NCBI GenBank assembly: GCA_030433275.1
Contig: JAUILK010000007.1
Location: forward strand, 36,238-100,237
DNA: 64,000 nt
Reading direction: 5' to 3'
Source of the DNA: Gammaproteobacteria bacterium
GTDB taxonomy: Bacteria; Pseudomonadota; Gammaproteobacteria; Nitrococcales; Nitrococcaceae
Positions 40,069 to 48,934 of this stretch are shown one piece after another (the stretch's first letter is position 1; every line of letters starts with the position of its first letter). Under the pieces are notes generated by a model. The model was not told the DNA's origin. It saw only the letters and a list, made by a program, of their open reading frames with translations, and ran no database searches. Both the position numbers and the translations under genes were made by a program.

Positions 40069-41223
40069 ATGCTGCTCGCCTACCCCTTCCGCCTATTTTT
40101 TTTACTCACGGGAATATTCGGCGCATTGGCGGTGCTGACGTGGCTGGCGATGCTACACGGCTGGCTGCACCTCCCAGCCGGAATGCCACCAGCACTGTGG
40201 CATTCCCATGAGATGCTCTACGGGTTCGTCCCGGCCGCTATCGCCGGTTTTCTATTGACGGCCATGGCCAACTGGACCGGCCTCCCGCCGCCGCGCGGCT
40301 ACCGGCTGCTTGCACTCGGCACGCTCTGGCTTGCCGGTCGTTTTGCCATGGCGTCAACGGACTGGCTGCCGAATTGGTTGGTGGCCACTATAGACCTGAG
40401 CTTTCTACCGGTGCTGACATGTTATGCGTTTCTGGTTCTGCGCCGCGCCGGCAATTCCCAGAATTTCCCCTTGGTCGCGGTGTTGGTCCTCCTTGCGGCA
40501 GGCAACGTGCTTATGCACCTCTCCCTGCTCGGCCTCGCAACTAACTACGGCCATATGGGTGAGATTGTAGCGTTAGACACCCTCGCGGTGCTGATGGCGG
40601 CAATCGGCGGGCGCATCATCCCGGTATTCACAAACAACTGGTTGATCCGCCAAAATAGGCCGCAGCGTATACGCCGGCAGCCGCGCCTGGATCAGGCGGC
40701 GCTGCTCGCCACCGTATTGATGCTACCGGCGGATTTGCTCTCCCCCGCGAGCCTTGGCGCCGGCGCAATCGCGTTTGCTGCCGGCATGTTTCACCTGTTA
40801 CGACTCTGTGGCTGGCAAGGCTGGCACACGTGGCGGGAGCCGCTGATGTGGATCCTGCATGTGGGTTATGGCTGGCTGGCACTGGCGCTGTTACTGAAGG
40901 GGCTGACCCCGCTATCGGCGACGCTCGGTACGAGCGTCTGGTACCATACACTTGGTGTCGGCGCCATGGGCACCCTAATCGTTGGCGTAATGACACGAGT
41001 AGCGGTCGGACACACGGGCCGGTCGCTTGCTTTGTTGCGCGGCACGCAGCCGATCTACTGGCTGGTAAGCGCGGCGGCCATACTGCGCGTAAGCGCGGCC
41101 CTCAGTGGGGTAATATGGGTATTATATGCTGCCGCGCTGGCTTGGGTCGCAGCGTTTGCATTATTTGCCGTACGTTACGCGCCGATTCTGAGTCGACCAC
41201 GGGCGGATGGGCAACCAGGGTAA
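40069..41223 (+). CDS. nnrS: NnrS-family heme-copper membrane protein
   Basis: The 384-residue protein has about twelve TM helices and the NnrS signature LWHSHEMLYGF near residue 45, with further conserved residues in GRIIPVFTNNW and MGTLIVGVMTRVAVGHTGR. NnrS proteins lower NO-derived nitrosative stress in several proteobacteria. The start ATG 40069 lacks a good ribosome site, which with the leader hairpin suggests controlled translation. An nsrR-type gene follows at once. Confidence 0.92.
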   Translation: MLLAYPFRLFFLLTGIFGALAVLTWLAMLHGWLHLPAGMPPALWHSHEMLYGFVPAAIAGFLLTAMANWTGLPPPRGYRLLALGTLWLAGRFAMASTDWLPNWLVATIDLSFLPVLTCYAFLVLRRAGNSQNFPLVAVLVLLAAGNVLMHLSLLGLATNYGHMGEIVALDTLAVLMAAIGGRIIPVFTNNWLIRQNRPQRIRRQPRLDQAALLATVLMLPADLLSPASLGAGAIAFAAGMFHLLRLCGWQGWHTWREPLMWILHVGYGWLALALLLKGLTPLSATLGTSVWYHTLGVGAMGTLIVGVMTRVAVGHTGRSLALLRGTQPIYWLVSAAAILRVSAALSGVIWVLYAAALAWVAAFALFAVRYAPILSRPRADGQPG

Positions 41224-41245
41224 GCAGTTATCCGTGAACTGCTTA
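41221..41245 (+). promoter_or_regulatory. 9-bp inverted repeat between nnrS and nsrR
   Basis: TAAGCAGTT (41221-41229) and AACTGCTTA (41237-41245) are perfect complements around a seven-base spacer. The left arm includes the nnrS stop codon and the right arm ends six bases before the GGAG of nsrR. It may be an autoregulatory operator or an mRNA hairpin. Confidence 0.5.
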
Positions 41246-41260
41246 TCTACGGAGTAGACA

Positions 41261-41740
41261 ATGCGATTAACCTCTTTTACCGATTATTCCCTGCGGGTAC
41301 TCATGTACCTCAGCCTCAAAGAGAACGAGCTCAGCACGATCTCTGAGATTGCCGAGCGCTATGCCATCTCGCGCAACCATCTGATGAAAGTCGTCTACGA
41401 ACTCGGTCGACTCGGGTATGTAGAGACGGTACGCGGCAAGCACGGCGGCATGCGCTTGCGCCATTCACCGGCCCGCATCAATCTCGGCGAGGTAGTACGC
41501 CGCACTGAAAACGACATGGCTCTGGTGGAATGCTTCAGCAGCCAGAACTACTGCCGCCTGACACCCTCCTGTGTGCTGCATGGCGTACTTCGCGAGGCCT
41601 TACAGGCCTTTCTGGCCGTACTCGATCGCTACAGCCTTGCCGACCTGCTCGAGCCGAAACAAAAATTGGCCAATCTGCTCGCCATCGAAATCCCAGTTCG
41701 AGCGACCACCAATAGCGCATCACCGCCCAAACGGGCGTAA
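41261..41740 (+). CDS. nsrR: Rrf2-family NO-sensing repressor NsrR
   Basis: The start MRLTSFTDYSLRVLMYLS, the winged-helix segment YAISRNHLMKVVYELGRLGY and wing VRGKHGGMRL match NsrR closely. Three cysteines (CFSSQNYCRLTPSC) match the Fe-S cluster ligands. NsrR represses NO-detoxification genes until NO attacks its cluster. ATG 41261 follows CGGAGTAGACA. It is 37 bases downstream of nnrS, a typical target; the product is about 18 residues longer than E. coli NsrR at the C-terminus. Confidence 0.88.
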   Translation: MRLTSFTDYSLRVLMYLSLKENELSTISEIAERYAISRNHLMKVVYELGRLGYVETVRGKHGGMRLRHSPARINLGEVVRRTENDMALVECFSSQNYCRLTPSCVLHGVLREALQAFLAVLDRYSLADLLEPKQKLANLLAIEIPVRATTNSASPPKRA

Positions 41741-42190
41741 CCATAATAACGAACCATGCGCTTGGCAAACCGCGCGTTCCAAAGGGCGCAAACCCGATGG
41801 AGAGAAACGGTCCTTATTCGGCATCCTCCGAAGGGCCGACGGTACGGGGGGGCGCAGGCTCACTGCAACTGCCACCTCACTCCGCAGGAAAAACATCAAC
41901 TGAACTGCTCTAATGATTGCATTGAGCGCGTCACGGACAACCGCTCCTTCCCGCAGCACACCCGGATTTTCCCAGTATACTTCAAAGATTGGCTTAAGAA
42001 TCTCGCCTACACGACTACACTGTACCATTAGCCACGCATCGCTGGCGGCGAGAACCGCCGGGAATCTTAGAGATGGACTCTGCCTATAGCCTCCACCGAA
42101 CACTCGCTATGCCCCGGCAGATTCGATTTGGAGCAACGTGATTCAAAGAAGCATTCAACATAAAAAATAATCGATCCGGAGGATCGTATT
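41741..42190. other. Intergenic region with NsrR-like half site before the hemerythrin-like gene
   Basis: 450 bases without a supported gene. Near its right end AAGAAGCATTCAACATA (42146-42162) sits in an AT-rich tract about 30 bases before the next ATG and shares AAGCATT with the nnrS promoter region. The open frame on the minus strand across 41720-42103 is not convincing. Confidence 0.45.
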
Positions 42191-42811
42191 ATGAATACTG
42201 CCATCAATCGTTTCCAGGCTGGGCATCGCAACGTACAACGCTTGCTCGATGTCTTTTCAAATCAGCTGGACGCATTCGCGCGTGGGCGAACACCGGATAT
42301 GCTATTAATGCACGACATCGTCGACTGCCTCAACCGCTATGCGGCAATTGGCGACGATGCCTACGAAGGCGAGTTGATTGATGCGCTCACGCAGGCTGAC
42401 GACCGTTTTGCCCCGGCTCGGCTCGTCCTAACCACTGAGCATGAGGTAATCATCGAGCTCGGCGAACGCTGTTTGGCGCTCATCGAGGACATGGTAGGCA
42501 GCATCGTGGTGTCACGATCAGCGTTGCTCACACCCGCGCTGCGTTACTTGCGGATATATCAAGAGCATCTAAAGCGGGAACGTTCCTATCTCCGGCGCTA
42601 TCGCCGCGGATCAACCGACGACACCACTCTAAACCAACCTTCCCGGCCACTGCCCAGAGATCCGATGAAAGAATTCACGGATCTGTGTCAACGCATCACA
42701 CAAACTGCGGCATATTTGGAGACCGACGAGTTCGGGCTATCCGTCTGCGCTGCCTGCGGCAGCGATGCCACCTCTAATGGTGACGCCCAAACGATCCCCC
42801 TCGGGCATTGA
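42191..42811 (+). CDS. Hemerythrin-like (HHE) protein with an incomplete metal site
   Basis: Helical protein of 206 residues following GGAGG. Hemerythrin-type pieces are FQAGHRNVQRLLDVF, LTTEHEVIIELGERCL and YQEHLKRERSYL, providing His11, His84 and the His/Glu of helix 4. The second-helix histidine motif (HHxxEE-like) is replaced by IGDDAYEGELIDAL, so the di-iron site may be incomplete. The C-terminus adds CAACGSDA. Proximity to nnrS/nsrR suggests a role in NO or oxygen handling, by analogy with YtfE/Dnr-linked hemerythrins. Confidence 0.6.
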   Translation: MNTAINRFQAGHRNVQRLLDVFSNQLDAFARGRTPDMLLMHDIVDCLNRYAAIGDDAYEGELIDALTQADDRFAPARLVLTTEHEVIIELGERCLALIEDMVGSIVVSRSALLTPALRYLRIYQEHLKRERSYLRRYRRGSTDDTTLNQPSRPLPRDPMKEFTDLCQRITQTAAYLETDEFGLSVCAACGSDATSNGDAQTIPLGH

Positions 42812-42949
42812 CTGAGAGCATCGGCGTCTACTTACCCTATAGCTCGCTCATAACCTGATACCCGCCGCACGTCATGCGGGCCAGCTAGATCGCTCGACGA
42901 CATCATGCCGAGGCAAAGCACAGTGCGGATGTTTCTTGTCGCCTGGCTC

Positions 42950-44110
42950 TCAGCACGAGGCCTTTTCCAGCACTTCGCCGAGGCCTGCGCAGAAGCGTTC
43001 CAGCTCGGCTTCGGTCAGAGTCGGATGCACGGGAAGCATAAGACTGGTCTCACCAAGCACCCAAGCAACCGGCAAGCGCTCGGCCGGACGAAAGCCTAGC
43101 CCGTCGAAGGCCTTTTCCCGATACACCTCCGGACAGGAACCATGCAGCGCAGGAATGCCGCGCGCCTGAAGCCCGGCGACGATGACATCGCGGTCCGAGC
43201 CGAAACGCAGCCGCTCGGGGCGCACAAAACAGTAGTATTTATAGTAGGCGTGCGCCACGTGCGCAGGCGGCTCGGTCAGCCGCACGGCAGGAAACGACCG
43301 GCAAACTTCGTTCAACCGGGCGGCGTGAGCACGCCGCCGGTTCACCCAAGTCTCCAGCTTAGTGAGCTGAATGCGGCCAATCGCTGCCTGCATCTCGGTC
43401 AGGCGCCAATTCGTGCCAAACGACTCATGCAGCCAGCGAAAGCCGGGAGGATGGTCCGCATTGTAAACGGCTTGCCAGGATTTGCCGTGATCTTTGTACG
43501 ACCAGGCCGAACTCCAAAGAACCGGGTCGTTGGTGGTAAGCATCCCGCCCTCGCCGCCAGTGCTCATGATTTTGTCGGTGCAAAACGACCATGCCGCCGC
43601 GTGACCGAAACTGCCTACCGAACGACCTCGGTAGCGCGCGCCATGAGCCTGTGCGCAGTCCTCGATAACCTTCAGGCCGCGTGCCTCGGCCAACGCCATG
43701 ATCGGCTCCATTTCGCACGGCCAGCCGGCAAGATGCACGCAAACGACCGCTCGGGTGCGGGGCGTCAGCGCACGCTCGATGGTCTCTGCGGTGATGTTCT
43801 GGCTATCGGGGTCTACATCGGCAAAGATCGGAGTCGCGCCCGCATTGACGATGCAGCTCACAGAAGCCATGAACGTCCGCGGCGTTACCACGACCTCGTC
43901 GCCCGACCCGATACCGAGCACACGCAACGCCAAGTCGAGCGCTATGGTTCCATTGGCAAGCGCCACGGCATACTCGCAATCCATCGCGGCGGCGAACTCG
44001 CGCTCGAAGCAGCGGCCTTCGGTGCCGTTCCAATAGTTCACCCGCCCGGAGATCAACACTTGCTGGACGGCTGTAATTTCATCGTTGTCGTGATGGGGCC
44101 AGGAGTTCAT
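42950..44110 (-). CDS. DegT/DnrJ/EryC1/StrS-family sugar aminotransferase
   Basis: PLP fold type I with ALANGTIALDLALRVLGIG, TFMASVSCIVNAGATPIFADVD (shown in parts: TFMASVSC, GATPIFADVD), EDCAQAHGARYRGRSVG and the Schiff-base lysine in SFCTDKIMSTGGEGG. These enzymes aminate keto-sugar nucleotides for surface polysaccharide, as in perosamine synthases. ATG 44110 gives 386 residues, a normal length. No glycosyltransferase or nucleotide-sugar gene is adjacent, so the sugar is unknown. Confidence 0.88.
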   Translation of the reverse strand: MNSWPHHDNDEITAVQQVLISGRVNYWNGTEGRCFEREFAAAMDCEYAVALANGTIALDLALRVLGIGSGDEVVVTPRTFMASVSCIVNAGATPIFADVDPDSQNITAETIERALTPRTRAVVCVHLAGWPCEMEPIMALAEARGLKVIEDCAQAHGARYRGRSVGSFGHAAAWSFCTDKIMSTGGEGGMLTTNDPVLWSSAWSYKDHGKSWQAVYNADHPPGFRWLHESFGTNWRLTEMQAAIGRIQLTKLETWVNRRRAHAARLNEVCRSFPAVRLTEPPAHVAHAYYKYYCFVRPERLRFGSDRDVIVAGLQARGIPALHGSCPEVYREKAFDGLGFRPAERLPVAWVLGETSLMLPVHPTLTEAELERFCAGLGEVLEKASC

Positions 44111-44249
44111 TGCCAATTTTAGGGCTTAATTATACTGCGGCAGACGCAAAGAACAGGACTAGTGTCCGCATTTCGAAAAAAACTGACGGCGCGGCAGAGT
44201 AGGACCCAGCATCGCCCCCTCTGGCCGCTTAAAGCTACGCTACGACTTC

Positions 44250-44696
44250 TCATGCGGGTGGCGGCGCCGATCGCCGCCAAACCGCCTCCGGACGACGATT
44301 CGGCAAGCGCACGATGTGCGTGGTGACCGCACCGGCGATGACGATCAATAACACTTTGACGAGCAGCACCGGCACTACCCAGATCACGCTCGTCAATATC
44401 GTCGCCCAAAGCACCGTGAGCGCCGTGACTTTTACCCGCAGTGGAATACCCTTGCCGGCCTTATAGTCCCGAATATATTGACCGAAGACGGGCATATTCA
44501 TGAGCCAGTCATGGAATCGCTCGGAGCTGCGCGCGAAACACGCTGCGGCAAGCAGCAGGAAGGGTGTGGTGGGAAGCAATGGCAATACGACACCGAGCAT
44601 GCCCAAAGCAACGGCGGTTAACCCGATCCCGATCAACAGATAGCGGACGATCAGCGGTAAAGCCTTGGCTTTGGCTGGTGAGTACTCGATGCTCAT
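44250..44696 (-). CDS. YbaN/DUF454 inner-membrane protein
   Basis: The motif LGVVLPLLPTTPFLLLAAACFARSS (key parts LPLLPTTPFLLLAA and CFARSS) followed by FHDWLMN is the DUF454/YbaN signature. 148 residues with three or four TM helices. Function unknown; in enterics the gene neighbours priC/apt. Here it lies between a sugar aminotransferase and a PfkB kinase on the same strand. Confidence 0.88.
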   Translation of the reverse strand: MSIEYSPAKAKALPLIVRYLLIGIGLTAVALGMLGVVLPLLPTTPFLLLAAACFARSSERFHDWLMNMPVFGQYIRDYKAGKGIPLRVKVTALTVLWATILTSVIWVVPVLLVKVLLIVIAGAVTTHIVRLPNRRPEAVWRRSAPPPA

Positions 44697-44825
44697 GCAG
44701 GCAAGCCGTTCAGAGTTTGAACCTTAACTCTACCATCGAAGCCGGTTGCCGTGGCAAGTATTCGCATATCTTTTGGGCCTCGCCGCTTACAAGCTAAGCG
44801 GATACGGATACCCGGCACGCGCGGC

Positions 44826-45662
44826 TCAGCCGCGATCGAGGAAGCCTCGCGGCGGCACGCTACCCGCATAAGATACGGATGCAGCCCCCCACGAAACCGC
44901 CGTGGCAAGCGCGGCTTCCATCATTTCGCCACGCGCGAGATCATGCAAGAGACCCGCCGCGAACACATCGCCAGCACCAGTGCTATCGACTACGGAAACC
45001 CGCGGTGCACGCACGCGCAACGGGCCATCCGCACTGTACGCAACGGCCCCCTCCCCCCCATGAGTCACCACCATCCATTGCAGATATTGGCCGGCGACAC
45101 GCCGGCCAGCGGCCCAGGGATCGGCCAGGAAAGCATCATCCAGATCCCCGGCAGATCCAAGCAGAACCTGTGCCGGTAGGCAACCCGCCCGAACCGGCGG
45201 CACATGGGCGACGACCAGCCCCCATTCCGCCCGCTGCGCCATAACCGGCGTCAGTGCCGGGTCGGCACTGCGCACGTATAGGCAATCTCCGGGCAGCCGT
45301 GCCAAATCGGCCGGCAACGGCACGCAAGCACGCGCTAAATTTATGATGGTGCGTTCGCCGCCGGCCTCGATCAAAACCAGAGACCGAGTGGTCGCCGCTG
45401 CGCTCCGCGACACCAGGGATATATCGACACCGCCGGCGGCCAACTCGCGCAGCAGGCCCTCACCGTCCCGGTCTCGCCCGACAGCGCTAGCCACCAATGC
45501 GTGATCACCGGCGCGGGCGAGCGCCAACGCCGTATTGGCGGCACCGCCACCGAGTCGCACACCGCCCCAGCGACCCTGATTGTGCGCACCCGCTCGCAAC
45601 GAGGCATCGAGATAGACCACCTCGTCCCGAGCAATCGAGCCGATGACCAGAATTCTCGCCAT
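44826..45662 (-). CDS. PfkB-family carbohydrate kinase
   Basis: Ribokinase-like fold with the N-terminal RLGGGAANTALALARAG motif and the C-terminal catalytic DSTGAGDVFAAGLLHDL, where the Asp is the base and GAGD the anion hole. 278 residues. The substrate cannot be told from sequence. It is followed by the DUF454 gene and preceded by a two-component kinase gene 50 bases away. Confidence 0.87.
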   Translation of the reverse strand: MARILVIGSIARDEVVYLDASLRAGAHNQGRWGGVRLGGGAANTALALARAGDHALVASAVGRDRDGEGLLRELAAGGVDISLVSRSAAATTRSLVLIEAGGERTIINLARACVPLPADLARLPGDCLYVRSADPALTPVMAQRAEWGLVVAHVPPVRAGCLPAQVLLGSAGDLDDAFLADPWAAGRRVAGQYLQWMVVTHGGEGAVAYSADGPLRVRAPRVSVVDSTGAGDVFAAGLLHDLARGEMMEAALATAVSWGAASVSYAGSVPPRGFLDRG

Positions 45663-45712
45663 TCATCCCACCCCCACTGCGCTATTGCACAGGCGTTAGC
45701 GTCCAACCGGCA

Positions 45713-47065
45713 CTATAGTGAACGAGCCGGAATCCGGATCACTAGCCGGGCGCCCCCAAACGGTGAGGGCTCGGCACTCAGCGTACCGCCATAGCTTTGC
45801 ACCAATTCATCAACGATCGCCAGTCCGATGCCCTGACCCTCAGTACGGGTATCCGCACGGGCACCGCGCTCGCGCAGACGCTCCAACGCCGGCGCCGGAA
45901 ACCCTGAACCGTCGTCGTCGACCTGAACCACCCACTGTTCCGCCGAGCGCTCGGCACGGATACCAATGCGTCCCTGCGCCCATTTGGCGGCGTTATCGAG
46001 TAGATTACCCAACATTTCCATCAAATCGTCCTCGTCGACGCGCAGCGCCAACGCCGCGGGAATAATCTGCAACTCGAAATGTAGATTTTTGCCCTGGTAG
46101 ACTTTCTGGAGTGCGGCCATCAACCGCTCCGCCACCGGCCCAACCGGCACCGGACGGCCCAGCACCTGCCGCCCCGCCGCGCCAGCGCGCTTGAGCTGAT
46201 AGTCGACGATGGCGCCCATGCGAGAGAGCTGCTCCAATGCAACCCGGCGCTGCATGCTGCTGCGCTCATTGCTCTGGGCAATACCCTGCAGCACGCTCAG
46301 CGGGGTTTTCAGACTGTGCGCCAGATCGGCAAGGGCGTTGCGGTAACGGGCTCGCTGACAACGCTCATGCTCCAGCATGGCATTCAGCGCTCTCACCAGA
46401 GGTTGCAACTCATCGGGATAGCTCGGGCCGATGGCGTCGCGTTTACCCACCTCGATATAGTGCAACTCTTGCATTAGCCGCCCCAGCGGCAACAAACTCC
46501 AACGCAGTACAAGCAACTGGATTACCAATAGCAATACGGCGGCCCCGACGAGCCATGTCCAGAGATTGGTGCGGAACTGTCGTATCTGAGCATCAAAATC
46601 CGCCCTATCCTCTAATGCCACCACCGTGTAGCGGCGACCGCCAGCGTCCTCCCCCAGCCAGCGAATGCCAAAACTGAGCGCAAAAACGGGGCCGAAACCC
46701 GTCTTCGACACATCCTGAAACCACCATTGTCCGACCGCGGGTACCATTACAGTCGGCGCCGGAAACGACAACGATGGGCTCTGCCAGACCACCTCCGCAT
46801 CGGCATCCAACAATACGGCATAGAGGCCCGATTGCGGCTGCGCTAGCCGATCCTCCGGCAAATGCGCCAGCGCCACGGTAAGGACGCTATTCGCGTCTAG
46901 CTCGGCGGCACCTAACACGGCATAAAGCAGCCCTTGGAGCTTGTCACGCTCAGCGCGAAAAGTCCGCTCGTAAACGGCATGATCCAGCGCTAACCCCGTC
47001 CCCGCGATAAAAACGATCAATACACAGGTGACCGCGAGCAACAGTCGGGTACGCAGCGAGCTCAC
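45713..47065 (-). CDS. PhoQ-like sensor histidine kinase
   Basis: TM1 (about 7-28), a periplasmic sensor of about 130 residues, TM2 (about 172-192), HAMP-like linker, H box LADLAHSLKTPLSVLQG, N box LGNLLDNAAKWAQG and G boxes VDDDGSGFP and GQGIGLAIVDELV. The unusual HSLKTPL form is shared by PhoQ-type kinases. It overlaps its response regulator by four bases. A periplasmic PepSY protein in the same operon could modulate it. Confidence 0.88.
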   Translation of the reverse strand: MSSLRTRLLLAVTCVLIVFIAGTGLALDHAVYERTFRAERDKLQGLLYAVLGAAELDANSVLTVALAHLPEDRLAQPQSGLYAVLLDADAEVVWQSPSLSFPAPTVMVPAVGQWWFQDVSKTGFGPVFALSFGIRWLGEDAGGRRYTVVALEDRADFDAQIRQFRTNLWTWLVGAAVLLLVIQLLVLRWSLLPLGRLMQELHYIEVGKRDAIGPSYPDELQPLVRALNAMLEHERCQRARYRNALADLAHSLKTPLSVLQGIAQSNERSSMQRRVALEQLSRMGAIVDYQLKRAGAAGRQVLGRPVPVGPVAERLMAALQKVYQGKNLHFELQIIPAALALRVDEDDLMEMLGNLLDNAAKWAQGRIGIRAERSAEQWVVQVDDDGSGFPAPALERLRERGARADTRTEGQGIGLAIVDELVQSYGGTLSAEPSPFGGARLVIRIPARSL

Positions 47066-47751
47066 GCCTCAGGCTCTTGCCGCGACAGGGTGAACCGATA
47101 GCCTCGACCGCGCAGTGTCTCGATCGCCGCCAAACGGCCATCCGGATCCAACTTACGCCGCAGACGCCGGACAAACACCTCTATAACGTTGCTGTCGCGG
47201 TCGCCGTCCTCGGCATAGATATGCTCGGTAAGCGTGGTCTTGGAGACCACTTCACCGGCATGGAGCATTAAATATTCCAGTACCCGGTATTCGAACCCGG
47301 TGAGCGCAACCGGCCGACCACCCAGCGTGACGGCTTGACTCGAGGTATCAAGCCGTACGGGGCCACAGATCAAGAGCGACTGAGCCCAGCCGCCCGTGCG
47401 CCGCAGCAATGCGCGCAGGCGGGCCAACAATTCCTCCGGATGAAAGGGTTTGACCAGGTAGTCGTCGGCACCCGCCTCCAGCGCGGTCACCTTGTCCTGC
47501 CAGCGAGTCCGGGCCGTAAGGATGAGAATCGGAAACCGCCGCCCGGCGGCACGTACCGCCTTGATGATCTCCAGCCCCGAAACGTGCGGCAATCCCAAGT
47601 CAATCACGGCCACATCGAGTGGGTATTCAACGGCCATGTGACAACCTTCGCGCCCGTCAGCGGCCGTATCCACTACCAAACCCGCCCTCGCCAGCTGCTC
47701 CTTGAGTTGCTCCAGCAGATGCCGCTCGTCTTCGACAATCAGAGCACGCAT
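47062..47751 (-). CDS. OmpR/PhoP-family response regulator
   Basis: Receiver domain with acidic pocket VEDE, phospho-acceptor in VAVIDLGLP, the conserved LTARTRWQDKV and KPF switch residues, followed by a winged-helix domain (YRVLEYLMLHAGEVVSKTTL, cut here to YRVLEYLMLH). 229 residues. It is likely phosphorylated by the downstream kinase. Its start lies two bases after the PepSY gene. Confidence 0.93.
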   Translation of the reverse strand: MRALIVEDERHLLEQLKEQLARAGLVVDTAADGREGCHMAVEYPLDVAVIDLGLPHVSGLEIIKAVRAAGRRFPILILTARTRWQDKVTALEAGADDYLVKPFHPEELLARLRALLRRTGGWAQSLLICGPVRLDTSSQAVTLGGRPVALTGFEYRVLEYLMLHAGEVVSKTTLTEHIYAEDGDRDSNVIEVFVRRLRRKLDPDGRLAAIETLRGRGYRFTLSRQEPEA

Positions 47752-47753
47752 GG

Positions 47754-48140
47754 CTACCGCCTGGCCGGTATACGCACGATCCGTACGTTGCCGTTGCGAA
47801 GCAGCTTGACTCTATAATAGGGGGCCCCGTCACGGGCAAACTCCACCCCCAACACGCGGCCGCCATAGCGCTGCTGGGCTCGGCGCGCCGCCTCCCCGGG
47901 TGAAATCAGTCCATCGCGCGGCGCATAACCTGGCGCAAGACTTTCGGGACGGGCTGAGCCGTGGTGATCAACGTGGTCAACGGATCCTGACCGACGCGGC
48001 CCACCTTCCCCGGAAAAGGGCATCGAACGCGTCATGACGCGGCGTTGGTCGAAATCGAAAGGGCGGGACTGGGCGGATGCGATACCATACTCCCCCAGGA
48101 ACACCACCAGCAGTACCGCCATAACCATCATGCGCGCCAT
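47754..48140 (-). CDS. Exported PepSY-domain protein
   Basis: A signal peptide (about 1-24, ending ASAQS) precedes a Ser/Arg/Gly-rich linker and a C-terminal PepSY-like unit LISPGEAARRAQQRYGGRVLG with VKLLRNGNVRIVRI. Small PepSY proteins next to PhoPQ-like genes are common in gammaproteobacteria and are thought to act as periplasmic modulators or inhibitors. It is the gene just before the response regulator. Confidence 0.8.
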   Translation of the reverse strand: MARMMVMAVLLVVFLGEYGIASAQSRPFDFDQRRVMTRSMPFSGEGGPRRSGSVDHVDHHGSARPESLAPGYAPRDGLISPGEAARRAQQRYGGRVLGVEFARDGAPYYRVKLLRNGNVRIVRIPARR

Positions 48141-48175
48141 CCTCGCTAGCCTAACTCATTCGCTTGTCCCGAGGG

Positions 48176-48727
48176 TTAATTCTCCAGCACCGGGGTCACA
48201 TCCACTTGTACCCGCAGCTGCGGACCCGGATCGTATGGCAGACGCGTCTGATAGGTCTCACCACGGTAACGGTAGGTGACATCGTAACCATCCACGTGCC
48301 GCTCGTAACGGGTATCGTGGACCACCTGACAAACGCGCCGATAGCTGACCCGCTCTGCGTAGTAATCGTTACGCTGGCGGGCCATGCTATGACCGATGCC
48401 CACCCCCGCCAAAGTACCGGCGATGGTGACCGGCGCGCGATGACGGCCACGGCCCAGACTATGGCCGATCACGCCGCCCACGACCCCGCCGACGACGGCC
48501 GCCAAGGTGCCATCACCACCACCACCACCATTGGCCCGGTAACTTCGATGAACCGGCTGCTCGTGGCACTCCCGCTGCGGAATGGCAACCGGCACTTCAC
48601 GGTAGATCGGCGCCACATGGGTCACCCGGGCGTAATCCATTCCGTAATTGCTATAGTTGGTAGCATGAGCGACCGGGGCAAAGGCCACGTGCGCTGCGCA
48701 AAGACCGATACCCAGCAGCTTACTCAT
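48176..48727 (-). CDS. Exported glycine-zipper 2TM protein
   Basis: Signal peptide (cleavage near residue 22, VAHA-TN), a Gly run, then the glycine-zipper GTLAAVVGGVVGGVIGHSLG and a second GTLAGVGIGHSMA helix, as in Rickettsia 17-kDa-antigen-like 2TM proteins. The C-terminal part has YDVTYRYRGETYQTRLPYDP, a frequent tail in this group. Likely periplasmic or outer-membrane associated. It is 35 bases upstream of the PepSY gene and may head the operon. Confidence 0.82.
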   Translation of the reverse strand: MSKLLGIGLCAAHVAFAPVAHATNYSNYGMDYARVTHVAPIYREVPVAIPQRECHEQPVHRSYRANGGGGGDGTLAAVVGGVVGGVIGHSLGRGRHRAPVTIAGTLAGVGIGHSMARQRNDYYAERVSYRRVCQVVHDTRYERHVDGYDVTYRYRGETYQTRLPYDPGPQLRVQVDVTPVLEN

Positions 48728-48934
48728 TGTAAAGCCTCCTTAAACTTTTCCCCGTATTGTCGGCAGCCGATTCGTCATCGGCCCGTAGCCACCCTAACGC
48801 GCACGAGCTGAACCGATGCTGAACGGCGCCAGCGCCACCCATTCAGCCGCGGTTCAGGAAGCAGCGCGCACCATGGATTCAGAGCTGCAAATTCAACTCG
48901 GCTTTATCCGCAAGGAACAGGAAGGAGACGTATT

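Noticed and set aside
44820..44834. CGCGGC-TCA-GCCGCG repeat at the end of the PfkB gene
   Set aside because: Short, partly coding, no T-run; likely chance in GC-rich sequence.
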